A DNA stretch of 64,000 nt from an uncultured Oscillospiraceae bacterium (GTDB taxonomy: Bacteria; Bacillota_A; Clostridia; Oscillospirales; Acutalibacteraceae), in NCBI GenBank assembly GCA_910589395.1, contig CAJUTL010000005.1, positions 16,371 through 80,370 of the forward strand. The letters run 5' to 3'. Made by a program: the position numbers and the translations under genes. The notes beneath the pieces are model-generated. The model searched no databases, was not told where the DNA came from, and worked only from the letters and a program-made list of their open reading frames with translations. Below, piece by piece: positions 16,641-25,169 of the stretch; the stretch's first letter is position 1, and every line of letters begins with the position of its first letter.

Positions 16641-17024
16641 ATGTCTGAGAAAGTAACCAATCTGATTGAAGAAGTAAAGGCCCTTACTGTTCTGGAGCTC
16701 TCTGAGCTGGTCAAGGCTCTGGAAGAGGAGTTTGGCGTATCTGCCGCTGCTCCCGCCGCCGTTGCCGTTGCCGCTCCCGCCGCTGGCGGAGCTGCTCCCG
16801 CCGCGGAAGAGAAGACCGAGTTCGACGTGGTTCTGAAGTCTGCCGGCGCCAACAAGATCAACGTGATCAAGGTCGTGAAGGAAGCTACCGGCCTGGGCCT
16901 GAAGGAAGCCAAGGAACTGGTCGACGGCGCTCCCAAGACCGTGAAGGAAGCTGTTTCCAAGGACGACGCCGAGGCTCTGAAGGCCAAGCTGACCGAGGCT
17001 GGCGCCGAGGTAGAGCTGAAGTAA
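16641..17024 (+). CDS. rplL: 50S ribosomal protein L7/L12
   Basis: 127 residues. The N-terminal dimerisation domain (KVTNLIEEVKALTVLELSEL) is joined by an Ala/Pro-rich hinge (about residues 37-60) to the C-terminal factor-binding domain (TEFDVVLKSAGANKINVIKV; GLGLKEAKELVDGAPK). The ATG at 16641 has CGGAGGTATT upstream. Usual partner of rplJ. Confidence 0.97.
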   Translation: MSEKVTNLIEEVKALTVLELSELVKALEEEFGVSAAAPAAVAVAAPAAGGAAPAAEEKTEFDVVLKSAGANKINVIKVVKEATGLGLKEAKELVDGAPKTVKEAVSKDDAEALKAKLTEAGAEVELK

Positions 17025-17040
17025 GCTTTTCTGCCGGATC

Positions 17041-17072
17041 AAAAGGACGGGTATTCTGCCCGTCCTTTTTTG
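17041..17072 (+). terminator. Intrinsic terminator after rplL
   Basis: AAAGGACGGG/CCCGTCCTTT stem with a seven-base loop, then a T run. Confidence 0.85.
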
Positions 17073-17142
17073 TATGCGGAAAAAGCTTTTCAGGGGCGGC
17101 TGCGGGCTGTTTCCCTTTTCTTCATTTTTTAAAAACTTTTCA

Positions 17143-17171
17143 TTGTATCTGCGGGGGAAGTGTGCTATGAT
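17143..17171 (+). promoter_or_regulatory. Promoter of the GH27 gene
   Basis: TTGTAT (17143-17148), 17 bases, TATGAT (17166-17171). Confidence 0.6.
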
Positions 17172-17241
17172 GGCGAAGTGCAGCGGCAGGAGAAACACTG
17201 TGCCGTAAAAATTGCGAAAAACCGGAAGAGAGGATTTTATC

Positions 17242-18393
17242 ATGCATGACAAATATCTTGGCCTTACCCCGCCCATGGGTTGGAATTCCTGGAACACCTT
17301 TACCTGGAACATCAACGAGGAGCTGATCAGGGAGACTGCCGATATCATGGTGAGCTCCGGCCTGAAGGACGCCGGGTACGAGTATGTGGTCATCGACGAC
17401 TGCTGGAGCCTGAAGCAGCGGGACGAAAACGGCTGTCTGGTGGCGGATCCGGAAAAGTTTCCCCACGGCATGAAGGCTGTGGCGGATTACGTGCATTCCA
17501 AGGGCCTGAAATTCGGCATGTATTCCTGCGACGGCACCCATACCTGCGCGGGGTATCCCGGCAGCTTTGAGCACGAGTTTCAGGACGCCGCCACCTTTGC
17601 CTCCTGGGGAGTGGACTATCTAAAATACGATAACTGCTATAAGCCCCATCACATGGACGGCGAAACCCTGTACCGGCGCATGTCCCTGGCTCTGCGGAAC
17701 TGCGGACGGGATATCATGTTCTCCGCCTGTAACTGGGGGCATGAGGACGTGCATAGCTGGATCCAGGGCTCCGGCGCGCACCTGTTCCGCTCTACCGGGG
17801 ATATTCAGGACAACTGGGAATCCATCAAAACGCTGGCCCAGTCTCAGCTTGCCAAAATGCCCTTCTCCGGCCCCTTCTGCCACAATGATATCGATATGCT
17901 GGTGGTGGGAATGCACGGCGGCAGCAACAACGAGTATATCGGGAAAATCGGCGGCTGTACCGACGAGGAGTACCGCACCCATTTCTCCCTGTGGGCCATG
18001 ATGGATTCTCCCTTGATGATCGGCTGTGATATCCGTTCCATGAGCGAGGTCACAAAAGAGACCCTGACAAACCCTGAGGTCATTGCCATCAATCAGGATA
18101 TCGAGTGCCGGGGGCCCTATGTGATCTCCCATGTTGATAACACGGTGTTTACGCTGGTAAAGCCCCTTTCCGAGGGGGATCTCGCCATCGGCCTGTTTAA
18201 CCTGGGAGACCAGAAAACGGAGCTTCCTCTGCAGTTCTGGGATATGGGGATCCCCGCCGCGGCCGGGCTGGGCCTGGAAATGCGCAACTGCTGGACCCAT
18301 GAGAACGAGGGCGTATTCACCGAGCGCTATGCCGGGCAGCTTGAGCCCCACGGCTGCCGGATCTTCCGTGCTAAGCTGGTGAAGGTACGTTGA
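17242..18393 (+). CDS. Glycoside hydrolase family 27 (alpha-galactosidase-like)
   Basis: A 383-residue cytoplasmic enzyme (no signal peptide). It opens with the GH27 hallmark TPPMGWNSWNTF, then VVIDDCWSLKQRDENG. The nucleophile Asp is in YLKYDNCY (about residue 135) and the acid/base Asp in LFRSTGDIQDNW (about 190), followed by a short C-terminal beta domain. GH27 enzymes retain configuration and act on alpha-galactosides, or in some members beta-L-arabinopyranosides; which one applies here cannot be told. The ATG at 17242 follows AGAGAGGA. It overlaps the next small gene by 4 bases. Confidence 0.9.
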   Translation: MHDKYLGLTPPMGWNSWNTFTWNINEELIRETADIMVSSGLKDAGYEYVVIDDCWSLKQRDENGCLVADPEKFPHGMKAVADYVHSKGLKFGMYSCDGTHTCAGYPGSFEHEFQDAATFASWGVDYLKYDNCYKPHHMDGETLYRRMSLALRNCGRDIMFSACNWGHEDVHSWIQGSGAHLFRSTGDIQDNWESIKTLAQSQLAKMPFSGPFCHNDIDMLVVGMHGGSNNEYIGKIGGCTDEEYRTHFSLWAMMDSPLMIGCDIRSMSEVTKETLTNPEVIAINQDIECRGPYVISHVDNTVFTLVKPLSEGDLAIGLFNLGDQKTELPLQFWDMGIPAAAGLGLEMRNCWTHENEGVFTERYAGQLEPHGCRIFRAKLVKVR

Positions 18394-18593
18394 GCAATTT
18401 TGAGACCTGCCGGCAGTGCGGCGCCCCTCTGGGCCTGGACGATATCGCCATTTACCGAAAGCTGGTATTCCGTGCCGCTGAGGATTTTCTCTGTATCGGC
18501 TGCCTGGCGGACTATTTCAAATGCCCCAGGGAAGAGATCGAAAAGCGGATCCGCTACTATCGGGAAAGCGGCGAATGCACCTTGTTTCGCTGA
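18390..18593 (+). CDS. Small putative zinc-binding protein
   Basis: 67 residues, starting at a TTG that overlaps the GH27 stop (TTGA), so translation is probably coupled. Two cysteine pairs (CRQCGAPL and CIGC) look like a zinc ribbon; the middle (IAIYRKLVFRAAEDFLC) and the tail (KCPREEIEKRIRYYRESG) are helical. The family and role are not known. Overlap with the hydrolase gene suggests co-expression only. Confidence 0.7.
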   Translation: MSNFETCRQCGAPLGLDDIAIYRKLVFRAAEDFLCIGCLADYFKCPREEIEKRIRYYRESGECTLFR

Positions 18594-18626
18594 TTTCTGG
18601 GTAAAAAGCGCGGCATAGAAAGTATA

Positions 18627-18660
18627 AGAACTTGTACACGTATCCTATCGGTACAAGCTT
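18627..18660. mobile_element. Remnant of MITE-like element family 2
   Basis: AGAACTTGTAC directly joined to ACGTATCCTATCGGTACAAG. These are the left end and right end of the element at 48315-48439 without its interior, so this looks like an internally deleted copy. Confidence 0.55.
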
Positions 18661-18756
18661 TGAAGCTGCAAACGGTTTTTCCGGGGGACTGCTGCAAATG
18701 TCAGCCTGTCGATAAACCCTCTAGCTAAAAGAAACGGAAGGGGGAAGAGTGTGAAA

Positions 18757-18993
18757 AAGCTGCTTTGCAGCTTCTAGGGACTATCAGGGGTGAGCGCGTC
18801 CCGGTGGGGGGAAGGTCTCCAGTGGAGAACTCAGCTGTCGCTTCAGACATTGCTGAACGTGCCCCACCGGGGCACAGCAACCGAGCCGACAGGCGAGACC
18901 CCTCTCGCGCGTTTCAATCAGAACCTCTTGGAAAAATCTGTGATTTTTCCAAGAGGTTTGAGCGTGGCGAAAAGCTTTTTCGACACGCTCAAA
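18757..18993. repeat. Intergenic hairpin and repeat cluster
   Basis: No gene is seen between 18594 and 19190. This part contains a hairpin AAGCTGC/GCAGCTT (18757-18773), the GTGCCCCACCGGGGCAC and ACCGAGCCGACAGGCGAG modules shared with other gaps (about 18859-18897), and a perfect 17-bp inverted repeat AACCTCTTGGAAAAATC/GATTTTTCCAAGAGGTT (18922-18958). That repeat runs into a second hairpin, TTTGAGCGTG/CACGCTCAAA (18957-18993), which resembles the terminator at 21482. Confidence 0.65.
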
Positions 18994-19100
18994 TGTGTCA
19001 TTTTACGGCAGTCCCTTGTGCTTTTTGAAGGCTTCAAGGCCGTTTACCCCCTACATCTTGCGCAAAAGTATGAATATATTGTGAACATTTTGTGATTTGG

Positions 19101-19129
19101 TTGCAATTCCCAGACAAGCGTGCTACAAT
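19101..19129 (+). promoter_or_regulatory. Promoter of the small membrane protein gene
   Basis: TTGCAA (19101-19106), 17 bases, TACAAT (19124-19129). Confidence 0.65.
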
Positions 19130-19190
19130 GTAACCAAATTGTAACACTTGTTATGAAAGTGTCATTTCTTTGGCGAAGGGAGCGAAGCAG

Positions 19191-19562
19191 ATGCGGAGAA
19201 GTATATGGAAAAGTCTTCTTACCTTTGTGTTGGTTCTGGCCCTTACTGTGGGAACGGTAGCGGCGCTCAGCATGGCGACCGCGGCAAAGGCGGAAACCGC
19301 TCCCGCCCGGTATTCCCAGCAGGTACGGGAAACACAGATGCCCCCGGCAAAGGAATTGTCCGCGGCGCTTCCTGAGGAAGCATCCTCTCCTGTTTCCGGT
19401 ATGGCCGCTTTTGCGCTGGTTCTTGTGATTTCCGGTCTGGGCTTTTCGCTGTTTTTGGTTTCTTTGCGGAAGGGGCGTTCTGCCGCGGCGCATTCGGGGC
19501 GCCGTTACAGCCCCAGGGCTGATATGACGTTTTCAGATCCGGTTTCTACAAAACGAGTGTGA
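19191..19562 (+). CDS. Small membrane protein, unknown function
   Basis: 123 residues with an N-terminal hydrophobic segment (SLLTFVLVLALTVGTVAAL) and a second one (GMAAFALVLVISGLGFSLFL) followed by a basic stretch (SLRKGRSAAAHSGRRYSPR). The layout suggests a secreted linker held between two membrane segments, or a cleaved signal with a C-terminal anchor. The ATG at 19191 follows AAGGGAG; a TTG at 19170 is less likely. It has its own promoter and terminator. No family recognised. Confidence 0.65.
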   Translation: MRRSIWKSLLTFVLVLALTVGTVAALSMATAAKAETAPARYSQQVRETQMPPAKELSAALPEEASSPVSGMAAFALVLVISGLGFSLFLVSLRKGRSAAAHSGRRYSPRADMTFSDPVSTKRV

Positions 19563-19582
19563 TTTTTTGTGATCATTTGAAT

Positions 19583-19614
19583 CGGGCTGGCTGAATGAGC
19601 CGGTCCGTTTTTTA
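19583..19614 (+). terminator. Intrinsic terminator after the small membrane protein gene
   Basis: CGGGCTGGCT pairs with GAGCCGGTCCG (two G-T pairs) and is followed by TTTTTT. The rest of the gap to 19800 shows no gene. Confidence 0.65.
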
Positions 19615-19800
19615 TTTCCGGGAAGGGGCTTCAAGCTGGGGAACTTCTTCCAAAAGCAACAGAGGCCAGGCCGGAAATCTTCCCTGGAAAAAATTTCCGA
19701 TGAAAGGGAAAAGAAGCGGTTTTTCCTGTGTTCATGGGGCGTTTCAGGGGGTGGAATTTTTCACAGATCCCGGTACTTCGAGAAATTCACAGAAAATAAC

Positions 19801-19829
19801 TTGAAATTTTCCCTTTTTCAAGGTATCAT
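19801..19829 (+). promoter_or_regulatory. Promoter of the LRR/SLH protein gene
   Basis: TTGAAA (19801-19806), 17 bases, TATCAT (19824-19829). Confidence 0.65.
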
Positions 19830-19885
19830 GGAACAGGAAAGAATTTTGTAGAATGCTCACCCCCTGAGAAATAGGAGGATCTTTG

Positions 19886-21442
19886 ATGATGATTGTGAAA
19901 AAAAGAAATATGGTTCGATTTTTTTCTATATTGCTTGCCCTTATGCTTCTGGTCTCCGCCTTGCCGCTGCCTGCCTTTGCGGCGGACACATTGATTTATC
20001 AGGTGGGAGACCGGGCCTTTTTGGGGCTGAACCGGTTGACCGGCGCTTTGGAAAACGCGGTAAACATTACGGGAGAGCTGGTCATTCCGTCCTCTATTCA
20101 GGGTGTGCCAGTAACCTCTATCGCTGACGGCACCTTTTACGGCAGTGATGAAATGACCTCTGTTACGGTACCTTCTTCCGTTCAGTCTATCGGAGACAGA
20201 GCTTTCGGCGCCTGCACCTCCCTGCGTTCCGTAAAGCTGGGGGAAGGCCTCACCCGTTTGGGAAAAGATGCCTTCCGCTATTGCTATGCCCTGACAGATG
20301 TTTCTCTGCCGTCCACATTGCTTTCTATTGAAAGCTATACCTTCTCTTCCTGCCTGGCCCTGCGGTCCATCACGGTTCCCTCCGGAGTGACCAGCCTGGG
20401 AAGCTACAGCTTCTCCGAATGTAAGAATTTGTCGTCTATCACACTGCCTGATAATATCACCACGATCGGTGATTATGCTTTCGCCGGTTGCGCCGCGCTG
20501 AGCAGCATTACTCTTCCGTCCCGCCTGCACGCTCTTTCCACCGCTCTTTTTAATGGCTGTTCCTCTCTTTCCAATGTGGAGCTTTCCGGCGCGGTGGAAT
20601 ACGTGGGAAAATCCGCCTTTGGCGGCTGTACTTCTTTAGAGCGTCTGGTTTTGCCGGAGGGTGTGGAGAAAATTTATGAAGGCGCATTCGACGGCTGTAA
20701 AAACCTGAAGGCCATTTCCGTGCCTGATTCGGTCAATGGCATTGCCTTTGACTCCTTTGACGACTGCGAAAATCTGACCTTTTACGTGAACGCGGGCTCC
20801 TATGCCCAGGTATTTGCTTCCGCCAATAAGATCCCCTTTGTGCTGGGAGCCATGGAAAATCCAGCTCCGCCCGATGGGCCGGGAGAATATCCGCCCACGC
20901 CTTTCCGGGACGTGCAGAACCATTGGGCCAAGGCCTATATTGAGTGGGCCTATGCCAAAGGCTATTTTGCCGGAACCAGCACTACCACCTTTTCACCGGA
21001 CGCCCCCGTGAACCGGGGCATGCTGGTTTCTCTGCTGTACCGGATCGAGGGCAGCCCCGCCGTGGGCAGCTCCAGCTTTACCGATGTACCGGCAAAGGCG
21101 TATTATGCCAATGCCGTGGCCTGGGGAGAAAGCGCGAAGGTGGTCAGCGGAGTGGGGGATGGAAAATTCGCTCCTTCTACAAATATCACCAGAGAGCAGC
21201 TGGCCGCCATGCTGTACCGCTATGCTCAGCATAAAGGCTACGATACCTCTGCCCAGGGGGATCTCAGCCAGTTTAAGGATGTTGACCGGATCAGCAATTT
21301 TGCCGGAACCGCCATGAACTGGGTAGTAGGCAGCGGGATTATGAGCGGAAAGGGAAACGCCACACTGGATCCCAGGGGCAAGGCCACCCGTGCGGAGGCT
21401 GCCGTCATGCTCCAAAAATTTGAAAGCCTGTATCAGAAATAA
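19886..21442 (+). CDS. BspA-type leucine-rich repeat surface protein with SLH domains
   Basis: 518 residues. A signal peptide (ILLALMLLVSALPLPAFAAD) precedes about ten BspA-type (LRR_5) repeats at residues 50-325, with the period of about 23 seen in ITLPDNITTIGDYAFAGCAA and LVLPEGVEKIYEGAFDGCKN. Three SLH domains follow (about 345-518: FRDVQNHWAKAYIEWAYAKG and similar). The protein should be exported and bound to the wall polymer with the repeat solenoid outward; such repeats often mediate binding to host or other cells. AGGAGG lies 8 bases before the ATG at 19886. Confidence 0.9.
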   Translation: MMIVKKRNMVRFFSILLALMLLVSALPLPAFAADTLIYQVGDRAFLGLNRLTGALENAVNITGELVIPSSIQGVPVTSIADGTFYGSDEMTSVTVPSSVQSIGDRAFGACTSLRSVKLGEGLTRLGKDAFRYCYALTDVSLPSTLLSIESYTFSSCLALRSITVPSGVTSLGSYSFSECKNLSSITLPDNITTIGDYAFAGCAALSSITLPSRLHALSTALFNGCSSLSNVELSGAVEYVGKSAFGGCTSLERLVLPEGVEKIYEGAFDGCKNLKAISVPDSVNGIAFDSFDDCENLTFYVNAGSYAQVFASANKIPFVLGAMENPAPPDGPGEYPPTPFRDVQNHWAKAYIEWAYAKGYFAGTSTTTFSPDAPVNRGMLVSLLYRIEGSPAVGSSSFTDVPAKAYYANAVAWGESAKVVSGVGDGKFAPSTNITREQLAAMLYRYAQHKGYDTSAQGDLSQFKDVDRISNFAGTAMNWVVGSGIMSGKGNATLDPRGKATRAEAAVMLQKFESLYQK

Positions 21443-21481
21443 TTTTTCCGTAAAAGTACGCCTTCGTTTTTTGAGAGGCTT

Positions 21482-21520
21482 GAGCGTGTCAAAATGGCTT
21501 TTTGGCACGCTCTTATTTTT
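21482..21520 (+). terminator. Terminator after the LRR/SLH gene
   Basis: GAGCGTGTCAAAA pairs with TTTTTGGCACGCTC and is followed by TTATTTTTT. The stem sequence is closely related to the hairpin at 18957-18993. Confidence 0.8.
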
Positions 21521-21625
21521 TCCTAAAATCATGGATTTTTCCACTAGGCTGAGATGAAAGAGAGAAATTTCTCTTGGTCTCAGCTGTCACTTTTCTGTTC
21601 GGCAATGACAGGAGGAAGGCGGGCG

Positions 21626-21960
21626 GATTATAGTTTAGCGTATCAGTTGTTAGTTGTAAGATGTTAGTTGTTAGATGAGAGCCTCCTCACTGTCATTCTG
21701 AGCCGTAGGCGGAGAATCTCGTCCTTCATTCCCTGAATAGAAGAACGAGATTCTTCACTTCGTTCAGAATGACAGATGGGAAGTGAGCACCTCGCTGTCG
21801 GTCGGGTCGGGAACCAGTCTCCTGCACCAAACAGCTTCACGAGCAGGTGCAGCGTTACGCTGCAAATTCCAATTTATCTGCTTACTAATGGTCGGGTCAG
21901 AAAGCAATTCCCCGCACCAAGCAGCTTCACGAGTGCCAGCGGTGCAACCGCTCGTACTTT
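21626..21960. repeat. Composite intergenic repeat block 3
   Basis: Modules: TTATAGTTTAGCG (21628-21640), several TTAGTTGTTAG/TTAGTTGTAAG tracts (21645-21674), the long inverted repeat from TGTCATTCTGAGCC to TCAGAATGACA (21691-21774), and two tandem copies of the GGTCGGGTC...GCACCAAGCAGCTTCACGAG module (about 21798-21850 and 21890-21935). AAATTCCAATTTATC lies between those copies. No gene seen. Confidence 0.75.
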
Positions 21961-22048
21961 TCCTCCTTTTACTTTTATGACAGGAGAGCTTATCGACAGT
22001 TTGAAGCCTTCCTTTTTCTCGAAAGCTTATTTTATTTTCAAAAAAAGA

Positions 22049-22077
22049 TTGACAAAATCAGTGAAATTCCGTATATT
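22049..22077 (+). promoter_or_regulatory. Promoter of potABCD
   Basis: TTGACA (22049-22054), 17 bases, TATATT (22072-22077). It leaves a leader of about 300 bases before potA in which several short inverted repeats occur, such as GCAGGA/TCCTGC (22260-22303). No known riboswitch was recognised. Confidence 0.7.
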
Positions 22078-22387
22078 TATCTCATTGCGTTTGCATCTGA
22101 AAAACGGCCTGCCTCGGGAGGTGAGCAGGTTATAAAAGCGGTCTGGCTTTGCTGCCGTGGTCGTCCTTTTTCCGTCCTGAGGCGGAAACGGGAAAGACGC
22201 TATTTTATCCTTTGCGGGAGGCAGTCAGCAGAAATTACGGCCGGACCGGGTTATTTGTGTGCAGCAGGAGCTCAGCTTCCATACGAAGACTGCGTTTTCC
22301 TGCCGGAAAAGGTTATCTTTTCTCAAAGAATAATTGAAGACACGCAAAGCTGATTTCGGCGCGCACGCGCCACCGCAAAGGAGATGC

Positions 22388-23530
22388 ATGAAGATGAAGG
22401 ATACGATCATTTCTTTGAAGGACATCGCTGTCTCGTATGATGGCGAGCAGGTGCTGAAAAACTTTAACCTGGATATTCGGGATGGAGAATTCGTCACGCT
22501 GCTCGGCCCCTCCGGGTGCGGAAAAACTACCGTACTGCGAACGATCGGAGGCTTTATCACACCGGACACAGGCGAGGTCTTTTTTAGTGGGAAAAATATT
22601 ACGGCCCTGCCGCCTTATAAGCGGGAGGTCAATACGATCTTCCAGAAATACGCTTTGTTCCCGCATTTGAACGTGTACGATAATATTGCCTTTGGTATGC
22701 GGCTGAAGAAGAAAAGCGAGCGGGAAGTAAAGGAAACCGTCCACAAAATGCTCACCATGGTAAACCTAAACGGCTATGCTCACAGAGGGGTAGGCCAGCT
22801 TTCCGGAGGGCAGCAGCAGCGGGTGGCCATTGCCCGGGCCTTGGCCAACGAGCCCAAGATCCTGCTGCTGGACGAACCGCTGGGGGCTCTGGACCTGAAG
22901 CTGCGCAAGGATATGCAGGTAGAGCTGAAAAAGATCCAGCAGCAAACGGGGATCACCTTCATTTTCGTCACCCACGATCAGGAAGAGGCCCTTTCCATGT
23001 CCGATACAGTGGTGGTGATGGACGGCGGCGTGATCCAGCAGATCGGCACACCCATCGATATCTATAACGAGCCGAAAAACGCCTTTGTGGCGGATTTTAT
23101 CGGAGAATCCAATATTTTGGACGGCGTGATGCTGGAGGACTACCGGGTAAGGTTCGCCGGGCATGAATTTGCCTGTCTGGATCATGGCTTCGGCACCAAA
23201 ACGCCGGTAGATGTGGTGATTCGCCCGGAGGATATCGATGTGGTGGAGGCTGCCTCCACCCATATTACCGGCGAAGTGACCGCCGTTACCTTTAAGGGCG
23301 TTCATTACGAGATCATTGTGGACGTGGCGGGTTTCAAATGGATGATCCAGTCTACAGACTGCCGCCAGGTGGGGGACAAGATCGGCCTGTCCCTGACGCC
23401 TGATGATATCCATGTTATGGCAAAATCGGAATATTCCGGCACCTTTGGCGATTATAGCACCTTCAGCGATGAGATGGAGGAGGATATCACTGCCTCTGAG
23501 GAAGCCGCCAGCGAGGAGGGAGAGGAATGA
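22388..23530 (+). CDS. potA: Spermidine/putrescine ABC transporter ATP-binding protein
   Basis: 380 residues. Walker A is GPSGCGKTT (about residue 40), the signature LSGGQQQRVAIARAL, Walker B ILLLDEPLGALD, and the switch His is in FVTHDQEEAL. A C-terminal TOBE domain follows (residues about 270-350), then an acidic tail (DEMEEDITASEEAASEE). It powers polyamine import on the cytoplasmic side. The start at 22388 follows AAAGGAG; the frame is open upstream without support. It overlaps potB by 4 bases (ATGA). Confidence 0.93.
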   Translation: MKMKDTIISLKDIAVSYDGEQVLKNFNLDIRDGEFVTLLGPSGCGKTTVLRTIGGFITPDTGEVFFSGKNITALPPYKREVNTIFQKYALFPHLNVYDNIAFGMRLKKKSEREVKETVHKMLTMVNLNGYAHRGVGQLSGGQQQRVAIARALANEPKILLLDEPLGALDLKLRKDMQVELKKIQQQTGITFIFVTHDQEEALSMSDTVVVMDGGVIQQIGTPIDIYNEPKNAFVADFIGESNILDGVMLEDYRVRFAGHEFACLDHGFGTKTPVDVVIRPEDIDVVEAASTHITGEVTAVTFKGVHYEIIVDVAGFKWMIQSTDCRQVGDKIGLSLTPDDIHVMAKSEYSGTFGDYSTFSDEMEEDITASEEAASEEGEE

Positions 23531-24354
23531 AGCGCTCCGGTTCCAAGCTCCTTTCCGCCCCTTACACCATCTGGATCACGATTTTTATTGTGATCCCCAT
23601 GCTGCTGGTGGTTTGGTTTGCTTTCACTGACAAGTCTGGAAACTTTACACTGGAAAATATTCTCAGTGTGGGCCAGTACTCCAATGTATTTCTGCGCTCG
23701 ATCTGGCTGGGGGCCGTGGCAACGGCGATCTCCTTGCTGCTGGGCTATCCGCTGGCCTACGGTATCGCCAAAATGAGCGAAAAGCGGCAAAGCGTTATGG
23801 TGATGCTGGTCATGCTTCCCATGTGGATGAATTTCCTGCTTCGCACCTATGCCTGGATGAGTCTCTTGGAGGATAACGGGCTGATAAATGCTCTGTTTAC
23901 CAGCTTGGGTCTGCCCCGGCTTCACATGATAAACACTGCGGGCGCGGTGGTGCTGGGAATGGTCTATAACTATATCCCGTATATGATCCTGCCGCTGTAC
24001 TCCGTTCTCACCAAGATCGACCCCAGTGTGATCGAGGCGGCCCAGGACCTGGGAGCCAGCGATAAAAAGGTATTTCTCAAGGTGATCGTCCCCATGAGCA
24101 TGCCCGGGGTGATCTCCGGCGTGACCATGGTGTTCGTGCCGGCGGTCAGCACCTTTATCATTTCCAAAATGCTGGGCGGCGGGGCAAATCTTTTGATCGG
24201 CGACCTGATCGATATGCAGTTCCTGGGAAGCGCGTATAATCCCAATTTGGGCTCCGCCATTTCCCTGGTGCTGATGGTGATCATTTTGATCTGCATGGGC
24301 ATTATGGATCAGTTTGACGATGGAGAATCCGCAGGGGGAGGTGTCATGCTGTGA
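23527..24354 (+). CDS. potB: Spermidine/putrescine ABC transporter permease PotB
   Basis: 275 residues with six predicted membrane helices and the binding-protein-dependent permease motif EAAQDLGASDKKVFLKVIVP (EAA loop that contacts PotA). The N-terminal segment YTIWITIFIVIPMLLVVWFA is typical of PotB. It starts inside the potA stop and ends overlapping potC, so the four pot genes form one tight operon. Confidence 0.93.
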   Translation: MKRSGSKLLSAPYTIWITIFIVIPMLLVVWFAFTDKSGNFTLENILSVGQYSNVFLRSIWLGAVATAISLLLGYPLAYGIAKMSEKRQSVMVMLVMLPMWMNFLLRTYAWMSLLEDNGLINALFTSLGLPRLHMINTAGAVVLGMVYNYIPYMILPLYSVLTKIDPSVIEAAQDLGASDKKVFLKVIVPMSMPGVISGVTMVFVPAVSTFIISKMLGGGANLLIGDLIDMQFLGSAYNPNLGSAISLVLMVIILICMGIMDQFDDGESAGGGVML

Positions 24355-25169
24355 AAAAAGCGATCACAAGGCTCTATACCTTTCTGATCTTTCTGTTCCT
24401 GTACGCGCCCATTCTGGTGCTGATGGTTTTTTCCTTCAATGATACCGAAACCTCCAGCCGCACGGTGTGGAGCGGTTTTTCCCTGCGCTGGTATCAAAAG
24501 CTGTTTGAGGATCGCTTGATTTTAGAGGCCCTCCGGAACACGCTGATCATCGCGGTGATCGCGGCGGCTGCTGCCACCGTTCTCGGCACAGTGGCGGCAG
24601 TAGGTATCAATTCCATGAAAAAGCTGCCCCGGCGGGTGATGATGAACATTACGAATTTCCCCATGGTGAATCCGGAGATCGTTACCGGCGTTTCCTTGAT
24701 GCTGCTGTTTGTTTTTGCGGTGGGGCTGTTTGGCGGCAGGTCTCTGGGTATGGCTTCTCTGATCGCCGCCCATATCACCTTCTGCCTGCCCTATGTGATC
24801 CTTTCCGTGCTGCCGAAGCTGCGGCAGATGAACCCGAATTTGTATGAAGCGGCTCAAGACCTGGGCTGTCCGCCGGTGCGGGCCTTTTTCAAGGTGGTGC
24901 TGCCGGAGATTGCCCCCGGCATCGTTACCGGTATGATCATGGCCTTTACCCTGTCCATCGATGATTTTGTCATCAGCTATTTTACCAGCGGCACCACCCA
25001 GACGCTGCCAATTTACATTTACTCCATGACCAGAAAGCGGGTCAGCCCGGAAATCAACGCCCTGTCCACCGTGCTGTTTGCGGTGGTGATGGTGCTGCTC
25101 ATCGTGGTCAATGTCCGGCAGTCAAAGGACAAAGGTGTGCCCGCGGCGGAGAAGGAGGAAAGCTTATGA
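24351..25169 (+). CDS. potC: Spermidine/putrescine ABC transporter permease PotC
   Basis: 272 residues, six helices, EAA motif EAAQDLGCPPVRAFFKVVLP. The opening LYTFLIFLFLYAPILVLMVF and FSLRWYQKLFED match PotC. The start is a GTG that overlaps the potB TGA, showing coupled translation. It pairs with PotB to form the membrane channel. Confidence 0.93.
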   Translation: MKKAITRLYTFLIFLFLYAPILVLMVFSFNDTETSSRTVWSGFSLRWYQKLFEDRLILEALRNTLIIAVIAAAAATVLGTVAAVGINSMKKLPRRVMMNITNFPMVNPEIVTGVSLMLLFVFAVGLFGGRSLGMASLIAAHITFCLPYVILSVLPKLRQMNPNLYEAAQDLGCPPVRAFFKVVLPEIAPGIVTGMIMAFTLSIDDFVISYFTSGTTQTLPIYIYSMTRKRVSPEINALSTVLFAVVMVLLIVVNVRQSKDKGVPAAEKEESL

